Assembly: GCF_030272615.1 (NCBI RefSeq)
Contig: NC_081415.1
Coordinates: 103,720,796-103,784,795, forward strand
DNA: 64,000 bases
Direction of reading: 5' to 3'
Source of the DNA: Cryptomeria japonica
Taxonomy: Eukaryota; Streptophyta; Pinopsida; Cupressales; Cupressaceae
Shown here: positions 48,641 to 58,837 of the stretch, piece by piece
Layout of the letters: the number at the start of each line of letters is the position of its first letter
Position numbering within the stretch: position 1 is the first letter of the stretch
Program-made: the position numbers and the translations under genes
The notes under the pieces: generated by a model
Database searches by the model: none
Seen by the model: the letters and a program-made list of their open reading frames with translations, nothing else
Told to the model about the DNA's origin: nothing

Positions 48641-49518
48641 TCTTTCATTCAATCCCTAATCCTCCTATAAATCATTTCTAAATCCTTAGTATTACGCTAC
48701 AATAGTCTTTTTGAACCTCATAAACCTCCTCAAACCATCTTGAAAAGAGTTCATAGTGTTCATTTAGGTACCACAGGTTCTAAGTTGTGTCTAAGATATT
48801 TTCAGGCTAACATTCACTCAAGTGTTTTGCAACAGCTCTATTTCACTATCGCGGATGATGTTTCATATCCTCTTTCTCTAGACTGTGAACCGTTTGAACC
48901 TAGTTCAAACAGTTCAGTGATGTTCAAAATGTTCGATGAAGTTCAAAGACCGGCGACAATCAACAAAGTTAATCTTTTCCAAAGGAAATCTCCTTGGCGT
49001 AGCATATGCTTTGAACTACCTGAACCATCGTGAAGTCAGTTCAAAAGGTTCATGGATGTTCAAATCAGCTGGGTACCATAGAAAAGACTAAATGACATGA
49101 TGGTGCATTTATTGCTAAGTGTGATGAAGATATGACCATATCTCGGGTGACGTCAACCTGCTGATTTTTTAACGCAAGTAATCATTTTTGTGAGTAGGTA
49201 GTTACGTCGTCAAATACTATCATGCATTCAATACACACACGTGATGTCAAATCCCAATGCTTCGGCTTGTTTGAGTTGACGGCAGAAATTAATGCACTAA
49301 ATGAGCTTTGGCGCTTCATTTGTTATAAGGTATGAAGTGATTTATTTTTTAAACCTGTTCTTCATTTATGCGGATTGTCTGGTTGATGGTTTTTCTGCTG
49401 GTAGTCATCCGATTGGTTTCAGCCATGAAGGTGAGTTTTGATTCCTGTCTTCAGTGATTTTTAATTGTTTTTCCCTCTCGTAATTGCTTGGAGAGAGAAG
49501 GATTGTTGGTTATAAATT
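48641..49518 (+). promoter_or_regulatory. Putative U3 sequence of element H with GTTCAAA cluster
   Basis: About a dozen GTTCAAA/TTTGAAC/GAACC motifs lie between 48710 and 49070, including a perfect inverted repeat GTTTGAAC-CTA-GTTCAAAC (48892-48910). 49071-49518 has no recognised feature except a splice-donor-like AAGGTGAGT near 49427. Element H's LTR start must lie in this stretch but I cannot locate it. Confidence 0.4.
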
Positions 49519-51018
49519 ATGAAGTTCACTCTACATCTTTTTGGAAATATTTCTAGTCTTGCCTGCACAGAACCAATTGTCAACAACACGGACCTGAAAG
49601 GGGAGAATTTGGAAGCCTTGAAGGAAAGAATGTTTAAAGGTATTGAAGGTTCTTTTGGTCTAGAAATTCTAAGTAGTGGCCTGATAGAGGCAATAGCTTT
49701 CCCATCTGTTATTCCTTGCCCAGAATTAGTTAGGGAGTGCATTGCATGTTATGACCCTATTTCTGAAACTATCAAGAGGGACAATGGTGAAACTCTCCTC
49801 ACGATTAATAGGTAAGTCATTTATTTTGTTTTTAAATTGCCAAACTATAAGTTCTCAAATTTTTCCCCTGCCCAATCAATCACCGAGTTCAATGCAGACA
49901 AGAGTGGACACCGGAATAATATAGCAAAGCATTGGTTGAGAGTTCCTCAAAGAGGTGGCTCTAGGCTCCCTAAGTATCCCAACAAAAATCACATGCTTCC
50001 CCATATTCATGATGTTATGTTGTTGTTACACTGAGTTAGAGGTTCAGCTGAAGCCTACATCTTTGATGACTTGATTTACTATTATGTACAACTGGTGTTA
50101 GAGGGAAAGCAGTTCCTTGACTGGGCAGAGCTTATTGCTGACTCTATGAGAGAATAGCTGAGCATGGCAAAGAAGTTCAAACAAAATTTCTTCATGTCTT
50201 CTTATTTGATATACTATTTGGCATGTGTCAAAGAAATAATGGGAATTCCTAGACAACTTGTTGAAAGGGATGTTTTTGTATATGACTTTTACCCCATGTT
50301 GCAAAGTGATAATGCATTGCAAGACTTTAGGAAAGTGCATCATGCTTTCTTTGGGGACCTGTGTTGTGAATTGAAGAACATGAAGTCAAAAAGAATGTCT
50401 GAAGACGCTCAGGCCTTGTTGAAAATATATGGTAGCTTCTTTGTTCAATTTCCTCATTTTTGTTATATAATGGAAGGTGGTTTCGAAGATGAACCTTTCA
50501 GATTTCCTCATTTTTGTTCAGATTGCTTTGTCATTGCTAAGATTTGTAGATAGTTGTCTACTGTAATTAAGAAATCTCAACCCAAAGATAAATGGAAAGA
50601 TTATTTCCCTATTCATTTGGGCACTTTATCTTGTAGTTCAATGTCAAATGCGTTGAGCATAGGAGCTGACTTGAAGAATTTCAATTTTAAACTGTATCAA
50701 TAAAGGAATGGCTTTGATAATAAAGGTTTCTCATAGAGTCTTGGTTTGATGTCGCACCTTCCTATCCCACACTTGGTAGACTTTCAGGAAGATTGTTGTG
50801 ATGAACTTGAAGTGTTCAGGAGAGAAAATATGAGAATGGTTCTGGGACAAGTAGTTTCACTACAGGTGAAACTTGATATAAGCAGGATCAAAGAAGATTA
50901 TCTAGAGGTATTTGAACCGGGGTATCTAGATCAAACTGAGCTAGAAACATCTTGTATTAATTGGGATGTGGAAGAAGAAGATGATATACAACTCAGAATG
51001 AAAAGAGTCTTTAGAGAA
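49519..51018 (+). pseudogene. Element H U3-located accessory ORF, N-terminal half
   Basis: One frame of 500 codons from the ATG at 49519 (MKFTLHLFGNISSLACTEP) to the insertion of element I, broken only by about seven stops (49813, 50032, 50155, 50551, 50701, 50734 and similar) and no frameshift. Contains GETLLTINR...VIYFVFKLPNY near residue 95-115, HMLPHIHDVMLLLH, WAELIADSMRE, SYLIYYLACVKEIMGIPRQL and CYIMEGGFEDEPFRFPHF. No gag, protease or polymerase motif. The continuation is at 55963-57560. Function unknown. It lies 5' of the PBS, so most likely in the U3 part of the LTR. An unrelated gene or older element next to H is the alternative. Confidence 0.7.
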
Positions 51019-51748
51019 TGATAACTCAATGATGAACCACTAGTACCAAACCGGTACTGAGAGGGGGGGCGTGAATCAGTACAAACACAAATATAGTTCA
51101 AAATTGATTTGACAGCAAATACTCCAACTGATTGACAAACAGGGATACCGGTAAAATAGAGTGCAACCGGTAACATCCAGTATAGCTCGATCAGTCATGA
51201 ACCGGTCACTCAATAAGCTTTCCTCTTAGCTCAATACTATAGTATCATTATATTCTTATGCATAAACAAGTAAAATTAACCATTAGATCTTCACAATAGT
51301 GAGTTCAATATGTTTTATAGATAGGCATAAAACATAGAATCTTCATGTGCTTAACAGGTAAAACAAAGCATCACAAGACAAAAGCATTTCACATGACACA
51401 CATATTTTTCACGTGGAAACCCAACTGGGAAAAACCACGATGGGGATGAATACCCACAAGCTTCTTTTTGAACTCTTTATAAGTCCACTCTGTTAGGAGC
51501 CTTGTCCGGTTAAGGACATTACAATAGGTTCTGGTAGGAACCGATCCTGTTAGGGATCACCCAGTTAAGGGATACCCAGTTAAGGATTAAACCCGTTAGG
51601 GTCACCTTGTTAGAGGGTTTCAAGAACTCAATAGCTGAAAGGATCTCCTAAGCTTCTCTAGCTTCTCAGAGCTCATTATCCTCAAGTTACCCGATTAAGG
51701 GATTTGAAACAAGCCAGTTAAGACCACTCAATTTAAGGGATTTTGAAT
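51019..51748 (-). repeat. Truncated 3' LTR of element I
   Basis: Matches 54385-~55110 of the full LTR (ATGATGAACCACTAGTACCAA, CACGTGGAAACCCAACTGGG), then diverges after AATTTAAGGGATTTT into integrase-linker coding sequence. It has an extra CCCAGTTAAGGGATA unit near 51560 relative to the full copy. Confidence 0.88.
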
Positions 51749-52905
51749 GACTTAGGCTCAAATTCAAAGATCATACATGAGTTTTCTCTGATCTTTTTTT
51801 TGGTAAGGATTATTGCATCCTTATCACCTATGATCTGCTTGCGATCATGATTCAACTTGACATACCAAGGAATGATCTTAACTAGTTCTTCTTGCTTTTC
51901 TTCTTCATCCTCATCTTCATCAGTATCAGCATTAACCGGTTCAAGAACACTGTTACTGGTGCTTGGTTGACTGACAACCAGATCCCAGAAAGTTGCAACA
52001 GGTTCATTTACAGCTTGCTTACTATCGGTTTACTCAATTTTCTCAGAGGATTCATCAACTCTTACATTGATGCTTTCCATAATTCTCTGAGTCATATTGT
52101 TGTAGCACTTGAAAGCTTTACTCTTGGTGGAATATCCTAGAAATATTCCCTCATCACATTTAGCTTCAAATTTACCCTGATGTTCACTCCTATTGATGTA
52201 ACATTTGCTACCAAATACCTTAAAGTAGTCAACCATGGGTGTCTTACCAGTCCAATACTCATAAGGAGTTTTGTCCTTACCCTTTTTGATGAGTACCTGG
52301 TTCATAGTGTAGACTGCAGTGCTCATCGCTTCTCTCCAAAAGGTGTGAGTAACCTTTCCTTGGATCAACATGGTTCTAGTTGCTTCAACCACAGTCCGGT
52401 TATTCCTCTTTGATAGGCCATTCTGTTGTGAGGTTTGGGGGGCAGACAGCTGTCTCTTGATGCCAAATTCTTCACAATACTTGTTGAATTCACTGGAAGT
52501 GAATTCCCCTCCTTGATCAGTTCTTAGACATTTGATCCTTTTACTGCTTTCCTTCTCCACTAATGCTTTGAAAGCTTTCAATTTCCCAAAAGCTTCAGAC
52601 TTGTCTTTCAAGAATGTCACCCACATCATTCTTGAGCAGTCATCAGTGAGAATCATGAAGTACCTATCACCCTGCACACTTCTAGTTTTCATAGGACCAC
52701 ATAAATTAGTATGCACAAGATCAAGCAAGTTGTCAGCAGTGAAAGATTTACCTTTAAAGGTTGAGGAAGACATTTTCCCCAATTGACATTCTCTACACAA
52801 GGTGTTATCCGCTTTACTCAGCACCGGCAACCCTCTACCTACCTTAATCTTACAAGCCTTCGCAATGTTAACAAAGTTCACATGGCAGAATCTCCTATGC
52901 CATAT
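51749..52905 (-). pseudogene. Copia integrase and linker of element I
   Basis: GAG-pre-integrase (CHMNFVNIAKACKIKV...CRECQLGKM region) and rve core on the minus strand, 52881-52030, then an acidic linker (DTDEDEDEEEK) and RKQIIGDKDA, where the element breaks off. Two catalytic positions are mutated: HTNLCG for HTDLCG (Asp to Asn) and NGLSKRNN where copia has Glu before Arg (Glu to Lys). The middle Asp remains in RTDQGGEFTS. The C-terminal CDEGIFLGYSTKSKAFKCYN is intact. Confidence 0.9.
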
Positions 52906-54314
52906 CTAGCTATCATCAAGCTTAGCCATAAGACATGTACTTATATTTGCATTTAGATGAAATAGGTTACCTTTAGTCTGCATGCTGGTGGCTACCAATT
53001 TACCATCTTTACCTTTGATTATGCAAACTCCATTCTTGAATTGTAGAGTGAGGCCATTGTCATTTAACTGGGCAACACTTAGAAGGTTGTGTCTAAGACC
53101 ATCAACCCAGTACACATTGTCAGCACTACTCTTTCCATTCAAAGAGATGGACCCTCTGCCTTTGACCATGCATGGTGCATCATTGCCAAAGTGAACCACA
53201 CCACCATCATACTCCTCTAAGGATAGAAACTTGCTCCGGTCACCAGTCATATGGTGAGAACAGCCACTGTCAATGATCCACTAATTGGAATCATCAAACC
53301 AGGAGACAAGAGCCTTCTTATCTGCCACATCTTCCTTTATAGCAACAAACACAATGTCTTCATTCTCTTCATCTTCTGATTCCTCATCTGTGACACCTTC
53401 ATCAACTGCCACAAAACAATTTCTCCGATTTCCTCCTTTGAATTTCTGAACCTTTCCAGTTTATCCTTGTTGTCACTATTAGGATAGTTCATAGCAATGT
53501 GTCCTATCCAGTTATAGGAGAAACATTTCAAAGGTAGCTTACCTTTGTATTTACCAGTTCCTTTTGAGAATTTCCTAGCAAGAAGTGCTTCAAATTCCAT
53601 CAGAAACTCTTCATCCTTCATTTCTCTATTCTGATTAGGTTCCCCACTAGTGCTAGCCTCTTTTCCTTTTCTAGAAGGTATAGCAGAGGCTCTAAAAGTT
53701 GATTCTAACTTTTGAACACTACCATCAAAACTATTCAGCTCATAGGCTGTCAACTTGGCTATGATGGAGTCCAAGGATGCCTTAGACTTGTCTATTGATC
53801 TTAGCTCCTGAATAGCAGCAACCCTTATTGCATAGACCGGCAATAGGGATCTCAGGACTTTTCTTACCACAATGGAATCTTCTATTTTGCCACCTACACT
53901 CTTTATTTCTCCAACAACTATTTTGGTTCTTATTCCATACTGTTGAATGGTCTCTCCTTCAACCATCTGCATGTCTTCAAGCTTCCCTCTTAGGCTCTCT
54001 TCCTTAGCCTGTTTTACATGCTCATCACCACCATAGATATTTTCAAGAGCATCCCATACCTCTTTGGGATTTGCCTTATCCTGAACATCAATAAACTCAA
54101 TGTCAGATAGACTACTGATGAGGGCTTCCATGACTTGCCCATTTTCGTGTATCTCTCTCTTTTGGTCATTGGTGAGAGTACCGGTGGGAACAACATATAC
54201 ATTTTCAACATAACTCCAGTGTTGAACACCCATGCTTTTGATGAATATCTTCATCCTGTCTTTCCATATACCAAAATTTTCCCTTTTAAACTTTGGACCT
54301 TCCCTCTTCATCAT
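52906..54314 (-). pseudogene. Copia gag and protease of element I
   Basis: Gag starts MMKREGPKFKRENFGIWKDRM at 54314, ~55 bp past the PBS. UBN2 capsid: NPKEVWDALENIYGG, QYGIRTKIVVGEI, VVRKVLRSLLPVYAI. The zinc knuckle is CFSYNWIGHIAMNYP, with two Cys replaced by Tyr. A frameshift near 53430 leads to an acidic stretch and the protease site WIIDSGCSHHMTGD, then VYWVDGLRHNLLSVAQL, to a stop at 52906. The long open capsid suggests a fairly recent copy. Confidence 0.92.
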
Positions 54315-54370
54315 TTGACTAGGATCTTTCCCTCAAGCGGTTAGGCTTACAACACAAAGGACTTGGAGGC

Positions 54371-54382
54371 GCTCTGATACCA
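54371..54382 (-). other. Primer binding site of element I (initiator tRNA-Met)
   Basis: Minus strand TGGTATCAGAGC, two bases from the LTR edge at 54385. Confidence 0.93.
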
Positions 54383-54384
54383 AT

Positions 54385-55957
54385 TGACAATTCAATGATG
54401 AACCACTAGTACCAAATCGGTACTGAGGGGGGGGAGGTGAATCAGTACAAACACAAATACAGTTCAAGACCGGTTTGACAGCAAATACTCCAAATTACTG
54501 ACAAACAAGGATACTGGTAAAACAGAGTGCAACCGGTAACATCCAATATATCTCAATCAGTCATGGACTGGTCACTCAATAAGCTTTCCTCTTAGCTCAA
54601 TACTACAACATCATTATATTATTATGCATAAACAAGTAAACTTAACCATTAGATCTTCACAACAGTGAGTTCAATATGTTTTATAGACAGGCATAAAACA
54701 TAGAACCTTCATGTGCTTAACAGGTAAAACAAAGCATCACAAGACAAAAGCATTTCACATGACACACATATTTTTCACGTGGAAACCCAACTGGGAAAAA
54801 CCATGGTGGGGATGAATACTCACAAGCTACTTTTTGAACTCTTTAGAAGTCCGCTCTATTAGGAGCCTTGTCCGGTTAAGGACATTACAATAGGTTCTGG
54901 TAGGAACCGATCCTATTAGGGATCACCCGGTTAAGGGTTAAACCCGATAGGGTCACCTTGTTAGAGGATTTCAAGAACTCAATAGCTGAAAGGATCTCCT
55001 TAGCTTCTCTAGCTTCTCAGAACTCATTAGCCTCGAGTTACCTGGTTAAGGGATTTGAAACAAGCCTGTTAAGACCACCCAATTTAAGGGATTTTAAATC
55101 AAGCCAGTTAAGGCTACCCTGTTAGGGGATTTTACAACTATTGAAGTGTTTAGAGATCAATAGGTATTACAATGATCTATTAATAGCACTCAATGCTAAT
55201 GCAGATCCATTTAGGCTCCTCTTTTCCTTCTGCACATTCACTTTGTAGGTATCTTTTCTCTCCTTTGGTCTGGCAAGAATCATGAATCACTTTCCTTGGA
55301 TACATACTCACAACTTTTGCCAACAACTTCAGAAAGAAACCCAACATTGACCTTATAGGAAACATATAGGTCAATAGCAAAAACCCTAAACCCTAAACCT
55401 GTTAGGTTAAGCAATTCAAACGGTTTGATCCTGACCGTTGAATCATATTGCATTAAATGCAACAATCTTGAATGGATCTCAAGACATTCTCCTTCATCCA
55501 TTATCCACCATTTTCATGGCGGTTGATAACCCATCACGCGTTATCACCATTTGATAGACTTCGCACATTCCCAAGGTAGATAGGAATAGTCATCTTCATG
55601 CAAAATCCTTCATGCACATAGAGTTACATGGCAACACAATCTATCCTCCATCATACTGCTAACTCATCACACAAGGATGACAAATTGAGTCACACAAACT
55701 TAAGGTACTCCAACCGGAAACTGGGAAGTGGAAGCTACCTACCAACTAGTAGTCATACAATGCTTCCATGTGCCAATTCCCATAACTACATGTTGGTTCA
55801 CCTTGAACAATTATGCCACTTCACTTTGGCATATAAACTGGTTCATAGATATGTCAGTTCCTCTCTCTCTTCACCTATCACATGTGCTAGTTCACACCAT
55901 GTCTCATATTGACATCAATGACAACATAATGCCATGTCGGTTCACATAATGCCAATA
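54385..55957 (-). repeat. 5' LTR of element I
   Basis: 1,573 bp, ending next to the GAGAA TSD. It carries a dozen CCNGTTAAGG/CCTGTTAGG motifs between 54850 and 55140 and CATCAATGACAACA near the outer end, as in solo LTR D. Confidence 0.9.
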
Positions 55958-55962
55958 GAGAA

Positions 55963-57560
55963 ATGCAGATAGGGTTAATAAGAAAATAGCAATGAAACCA
56001 GGCATCAAGATTGGTCCAACAAGAGATAATGTGGTTTCTCTAAGTTCTCCAAAATGCTTCTCTAACCCCACTTCTATGCTTGTTCATTCAGGTAAAAATA
56101 AGAAGTCATCTCACACTAAGCACGAGCCTAATCCTGCTTTGAACTTTCCTTCTCCTCGATATACAAGGTCACAGAGTGTTGCACAAAAGAAAATGGACCA
56201 GGTCAGAGACACAAAGATGAACAACAAGGCCCTCGATCCTCAGATTTTTGAGGTCGAGGACCTTGATAGTGACATTGTCAACACCACGGATTCCCATGCA
56301 ATCACTATAGCCATGACACCACCACCTAAAGTAACTGGAAGAATAGCTAGTTCAAGCAGAACTCCCAAATGGTTAACTACTTCAGTAAGCAAGAAACGAA
56401 GCTCGATCCCAGTGTCCATCCCAATTCAAGACATGGTGGTCAAATACATGGAAAAAGGTCCTAAACAGAAGAAGTTCAAAACAACCACCAAGTCAGACGC
56501 TGATGAAAAGACTGGGAGATGGGTTACTGAAATGGCTTCCTATAAACCCAAGGAAGGAAGTAAAGAAATAAATGCAGAAGATTTTGAGGTCACCAAAGTA
56601 GATCTTGGAAACATGAGTAGGGACTCTGATAACCATCTTTTCAATGTGACGGCTAAGAAAATGCTCGCCAGGTCAGAGAAAGATGGACAAGAGAAAAGGG
56701 AACTAAAACAGAATATCAAGGTTTTAGCACAATTCATTGATAGCCTAAGTTGTTTTGGAGCACTTCCTATATCGCAAGCTTAAGAAAACTTTGATCCCAC
56801 TTCATCGGAGAACAAGAAACTAATGAATCAAGTTCAGTGAGCCAAGAGCATCGCAGGGGCTGTAGAAAAATGGATTGAAGGGGTGATCAAGGATGGAAAA
56901 AATTATATTACAGATTCTAGGAAGCTATGCGATGAAATTCAAAACCTCACTGCGGAGATCCAAAATCAGATTGTGTCATGGGAAAAGGAGGAGCACAAGT
57001 TGGATAACGTATTACTCATGTTTGCCAAGTTAGAAAAATATGGAGCCACTGAGTTTTTAGCAAAACATTCAGTAAAGTTAGTAACTAATGAGTGCGAGCT
57101 CTTTGTGTTGAAGAAAACTATAGCATGGTGGGTAATTACATTCAAGACTATAATCTCTGATGCCAAAGCCTCCGTTTACGAGCTCCAGAAACTTCAATAT
57201 TGTTTGGTCAATGATAATAAAGTGGTTAACCCAGATCATGATTGGCAACTAGGATTTTGTGGGATGAATACACAGGATGCGATAAAGGCATTTAAGTTGC
57301 ACATAGAGAAAGTTAGGGCCAAAGGAAACTTTACTTCTGAAGATATAACACAGATTGCCCGAATTGAATCCATGACATTCATTGGCAATGATCAGTTACC
57401 TAAACATGCTGAGAAAATGGTAACACACAGGTGGGAAAAGGAAGTTGCAAAGGCGAAAATTAATGGCATGAAGAATCCGAGTCAGTCTATGATTCAGTAG
57501 CATACAACTGCCCATGAGGCCTGGAAAAGTGGAGGAGGAGATGACACTAGGGATGAAGCA
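55963..57560 (+). pseudogene. Element H U3-located accessory ORF, C-terminal half
   Basis: Continues the ORF that ends at 51018; one base is shifted at the join, after which a single frame (KIAMKPGIKIGPTRDN...) runs to 57560, with stops only at 56782, 56837 and 57499. First ~260 residues are basic, Ser/Thr/Pro-rich and probably disordered (SPRYTRSQSVAQKK, TPPPKVTGRIASSSR, KKRSSIPVSIPIQD). The last ~220 are helical (NLTAEIQNQIVSWEKEEHKLD, FKLHIEKVRAKGNF, IARIESMTFIG). The layout of globular half, basic linker and helical tail parallels element B ORF2. Total about 1,030 codons. Confidence 0.7.
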
Positions 57561-57667
57561 TAATTTGATGCTTATAATTTGTTCTTCTTTTTAAACACTT
57601 TTCAAGCCTTGCAATGACTTCGGGACATATGTCCCCTAGATTCTCTGTTAGTTTTATAACTGCTTCA

Positions 57668-57698
57668 GAGGAGGTCAGGTTTTCAGGGAGACCTCCTC
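57668..57698 (+). terminator. Hairpin downstream of the H accessory ORF
   Basis: GAGGAGGTC, 13-nt loop, GACCTCCTC, followed by TATTTTT. A perfect 9-bp stem about 108 bp past the ORF stop. Possible RNA 3'-end or stability element; only the inverted repeat is certain. Confidence 0.35.
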
Positions 57699-57869
57699 TA
57701 TTTTTCAAAAGACTACTATAAGTTTGATAAGAAAGATTTAGAAAGGGTTAGAACAGTAGACTTAGATTTTTAGAAAATTTTGGTTTTTCTGAAGGAAGTG
57801 ATAAGTTTTTCTAGAATCTGAAATTGGAAGGAACTTATGTGTGTATCTTTATGTCTTTGTTGCATGGAA

Positions 57870-57882
57870 TATACATATAAAG
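57870..57882 (+). promoter_or_regulatory. TATA-like box of the element H 5' LTR
   Basis: TATACATATAAAG about 565 bp before the LTR end at 58434. It fits a U3/R boundary shortly downstream, which would place the accessory ORF in U3. Confidence 0.45.
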
Positions 57883-58440
57883 ATCATATGCTTTTTGAGG
57901 TTTTGAATCTTTGAGTTCGAATCCATGGAGTAATGTTTCTTTGCAAAATATTGATCCAGTCAAATTGTCCATGATTATCTTTCTGATGTTGAATGCTATT
58001 ATTAATCTGGAGCTTCTTTCAGTGTTGTTTACAAAAATATTTGGTTGAAAAGAGACTTTGTTTCTCTTGTTTATTTTTATGAAGTGCTGAAATCAGTGTT
58101 ATTGAACTTTTCTTTGATTACTTCTGATTTTCATGGTGAAGCATCTTGAAGAAAGTTCTTTTTGAAATATCTGAAAAATTTGCATATTACCAGCCTCTCA
58201 TCTAAGAATGAAGTAGGCAGCCTTATGTGCTTTCAGGTTAAAAGCATATCAGTTTTATTTAGTTAGATTATTCCCTGAATAACTAATAGAGGGAGTTGTA
58301 CCTATCTAAAATTCAGAGGGAAGTGATGTATGTCACACTTACCCAACTATTTAGTTGAACTTTTGTTTTTCAAAGAGGGTAATAGAGCTTCGAGTCAATT
58401 CAATTAAAAGAAAGACAAAATCTATTCACTAACAGATTTT

Positions 58441-58458
58441 TTGCGACTCTGCTGGGGA
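58441..58458 (+). other. Primer binding site of element H (Tat/Ogre type)
   Basis: TTGCGACTCTGCTGGGGA, preceded by a T run. This is one base short of the (T)TGGCGACTCTGCTGGGGA PBS known from plant Tat/Ogre gypsy elements. It is seven bases after ...AACA and about 380 bp before gag. Confidence 0.8.
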
Positions 58459-58837
58459 AATCGTCAACATTCAATAGATCAGTATGTTATATATTTTTTA
58501 AATCTGAGTAAGTCAAGGTTTTACCTGCTGATAAAATCCTTGGACAACGCATACTTCAACCTGACTTACATTTTCAGAGACCCTAGAAGAAATAGCATTG
58601 GATTCTCATCCTTATACCATATCACAAAGGAGAGAGGGAGTTGTTGATAACTTTTTCGAAGAACTATAAGGGCTCTCACTCTCTACAAATTTCACTCCAA
58701 AGAGGAACACTAAAAGTAGACCTTCTTCCCCTACTAAAACTACCCCCAAAGTACCTCTCTCTTCTAGTTATTGGCAAGCATTAATGCTTTCTGGAATTCA
58801 AGCTCCTCCTCTTGTAACTATTTACCCTATTTTCATC

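Larger units (their letters stand above)
51019..55957 (-). mobile_element. Element I: internally deleted Ty1/copia retrotransposon
   Basis: Flanked by a perfect TSD GAGAA (51014-51018, 55958-55962) inside the H accessory ORF. Minus-strand order: complete 5' LTR 54385-55957, PBS, gag, protease, integrase, start of linker, then a junction at about 51748 straight into a truncated 3' LTR (51019-51748). RT, RNase H, PPT and the U3 end of the 3' LTR are deleted. TG/CA termini: plus left TGATAACTC, right CCAATA (the expected CA mutated to TA). Confidence 0.9.
57561..58434 (+). repeat. 3' part of element H 5' LTR (U3 end, R, U5)
   Basis: Non-coding, ends TTCACTAACA at 58434 before the PBS. Only the right edge is defined; the 3' LTR is beyond the window. 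Confidence 0.6.

Noticed and set aside
48740-49033. 97-residue plus-strand ORF upstream of the H accessory ORF
   Set aside because: Its length is due to the GTTCAAA motif cluster and it has no recognisable domain; better read as regulatory DNA.
49812-49850. Splice donor AGGTAAGT, suggesting an intron in the H ORF
   Set aside because: The frame continues directly after the TAA with plausible protein sequence, so a nonsense change explains it better than an intron.
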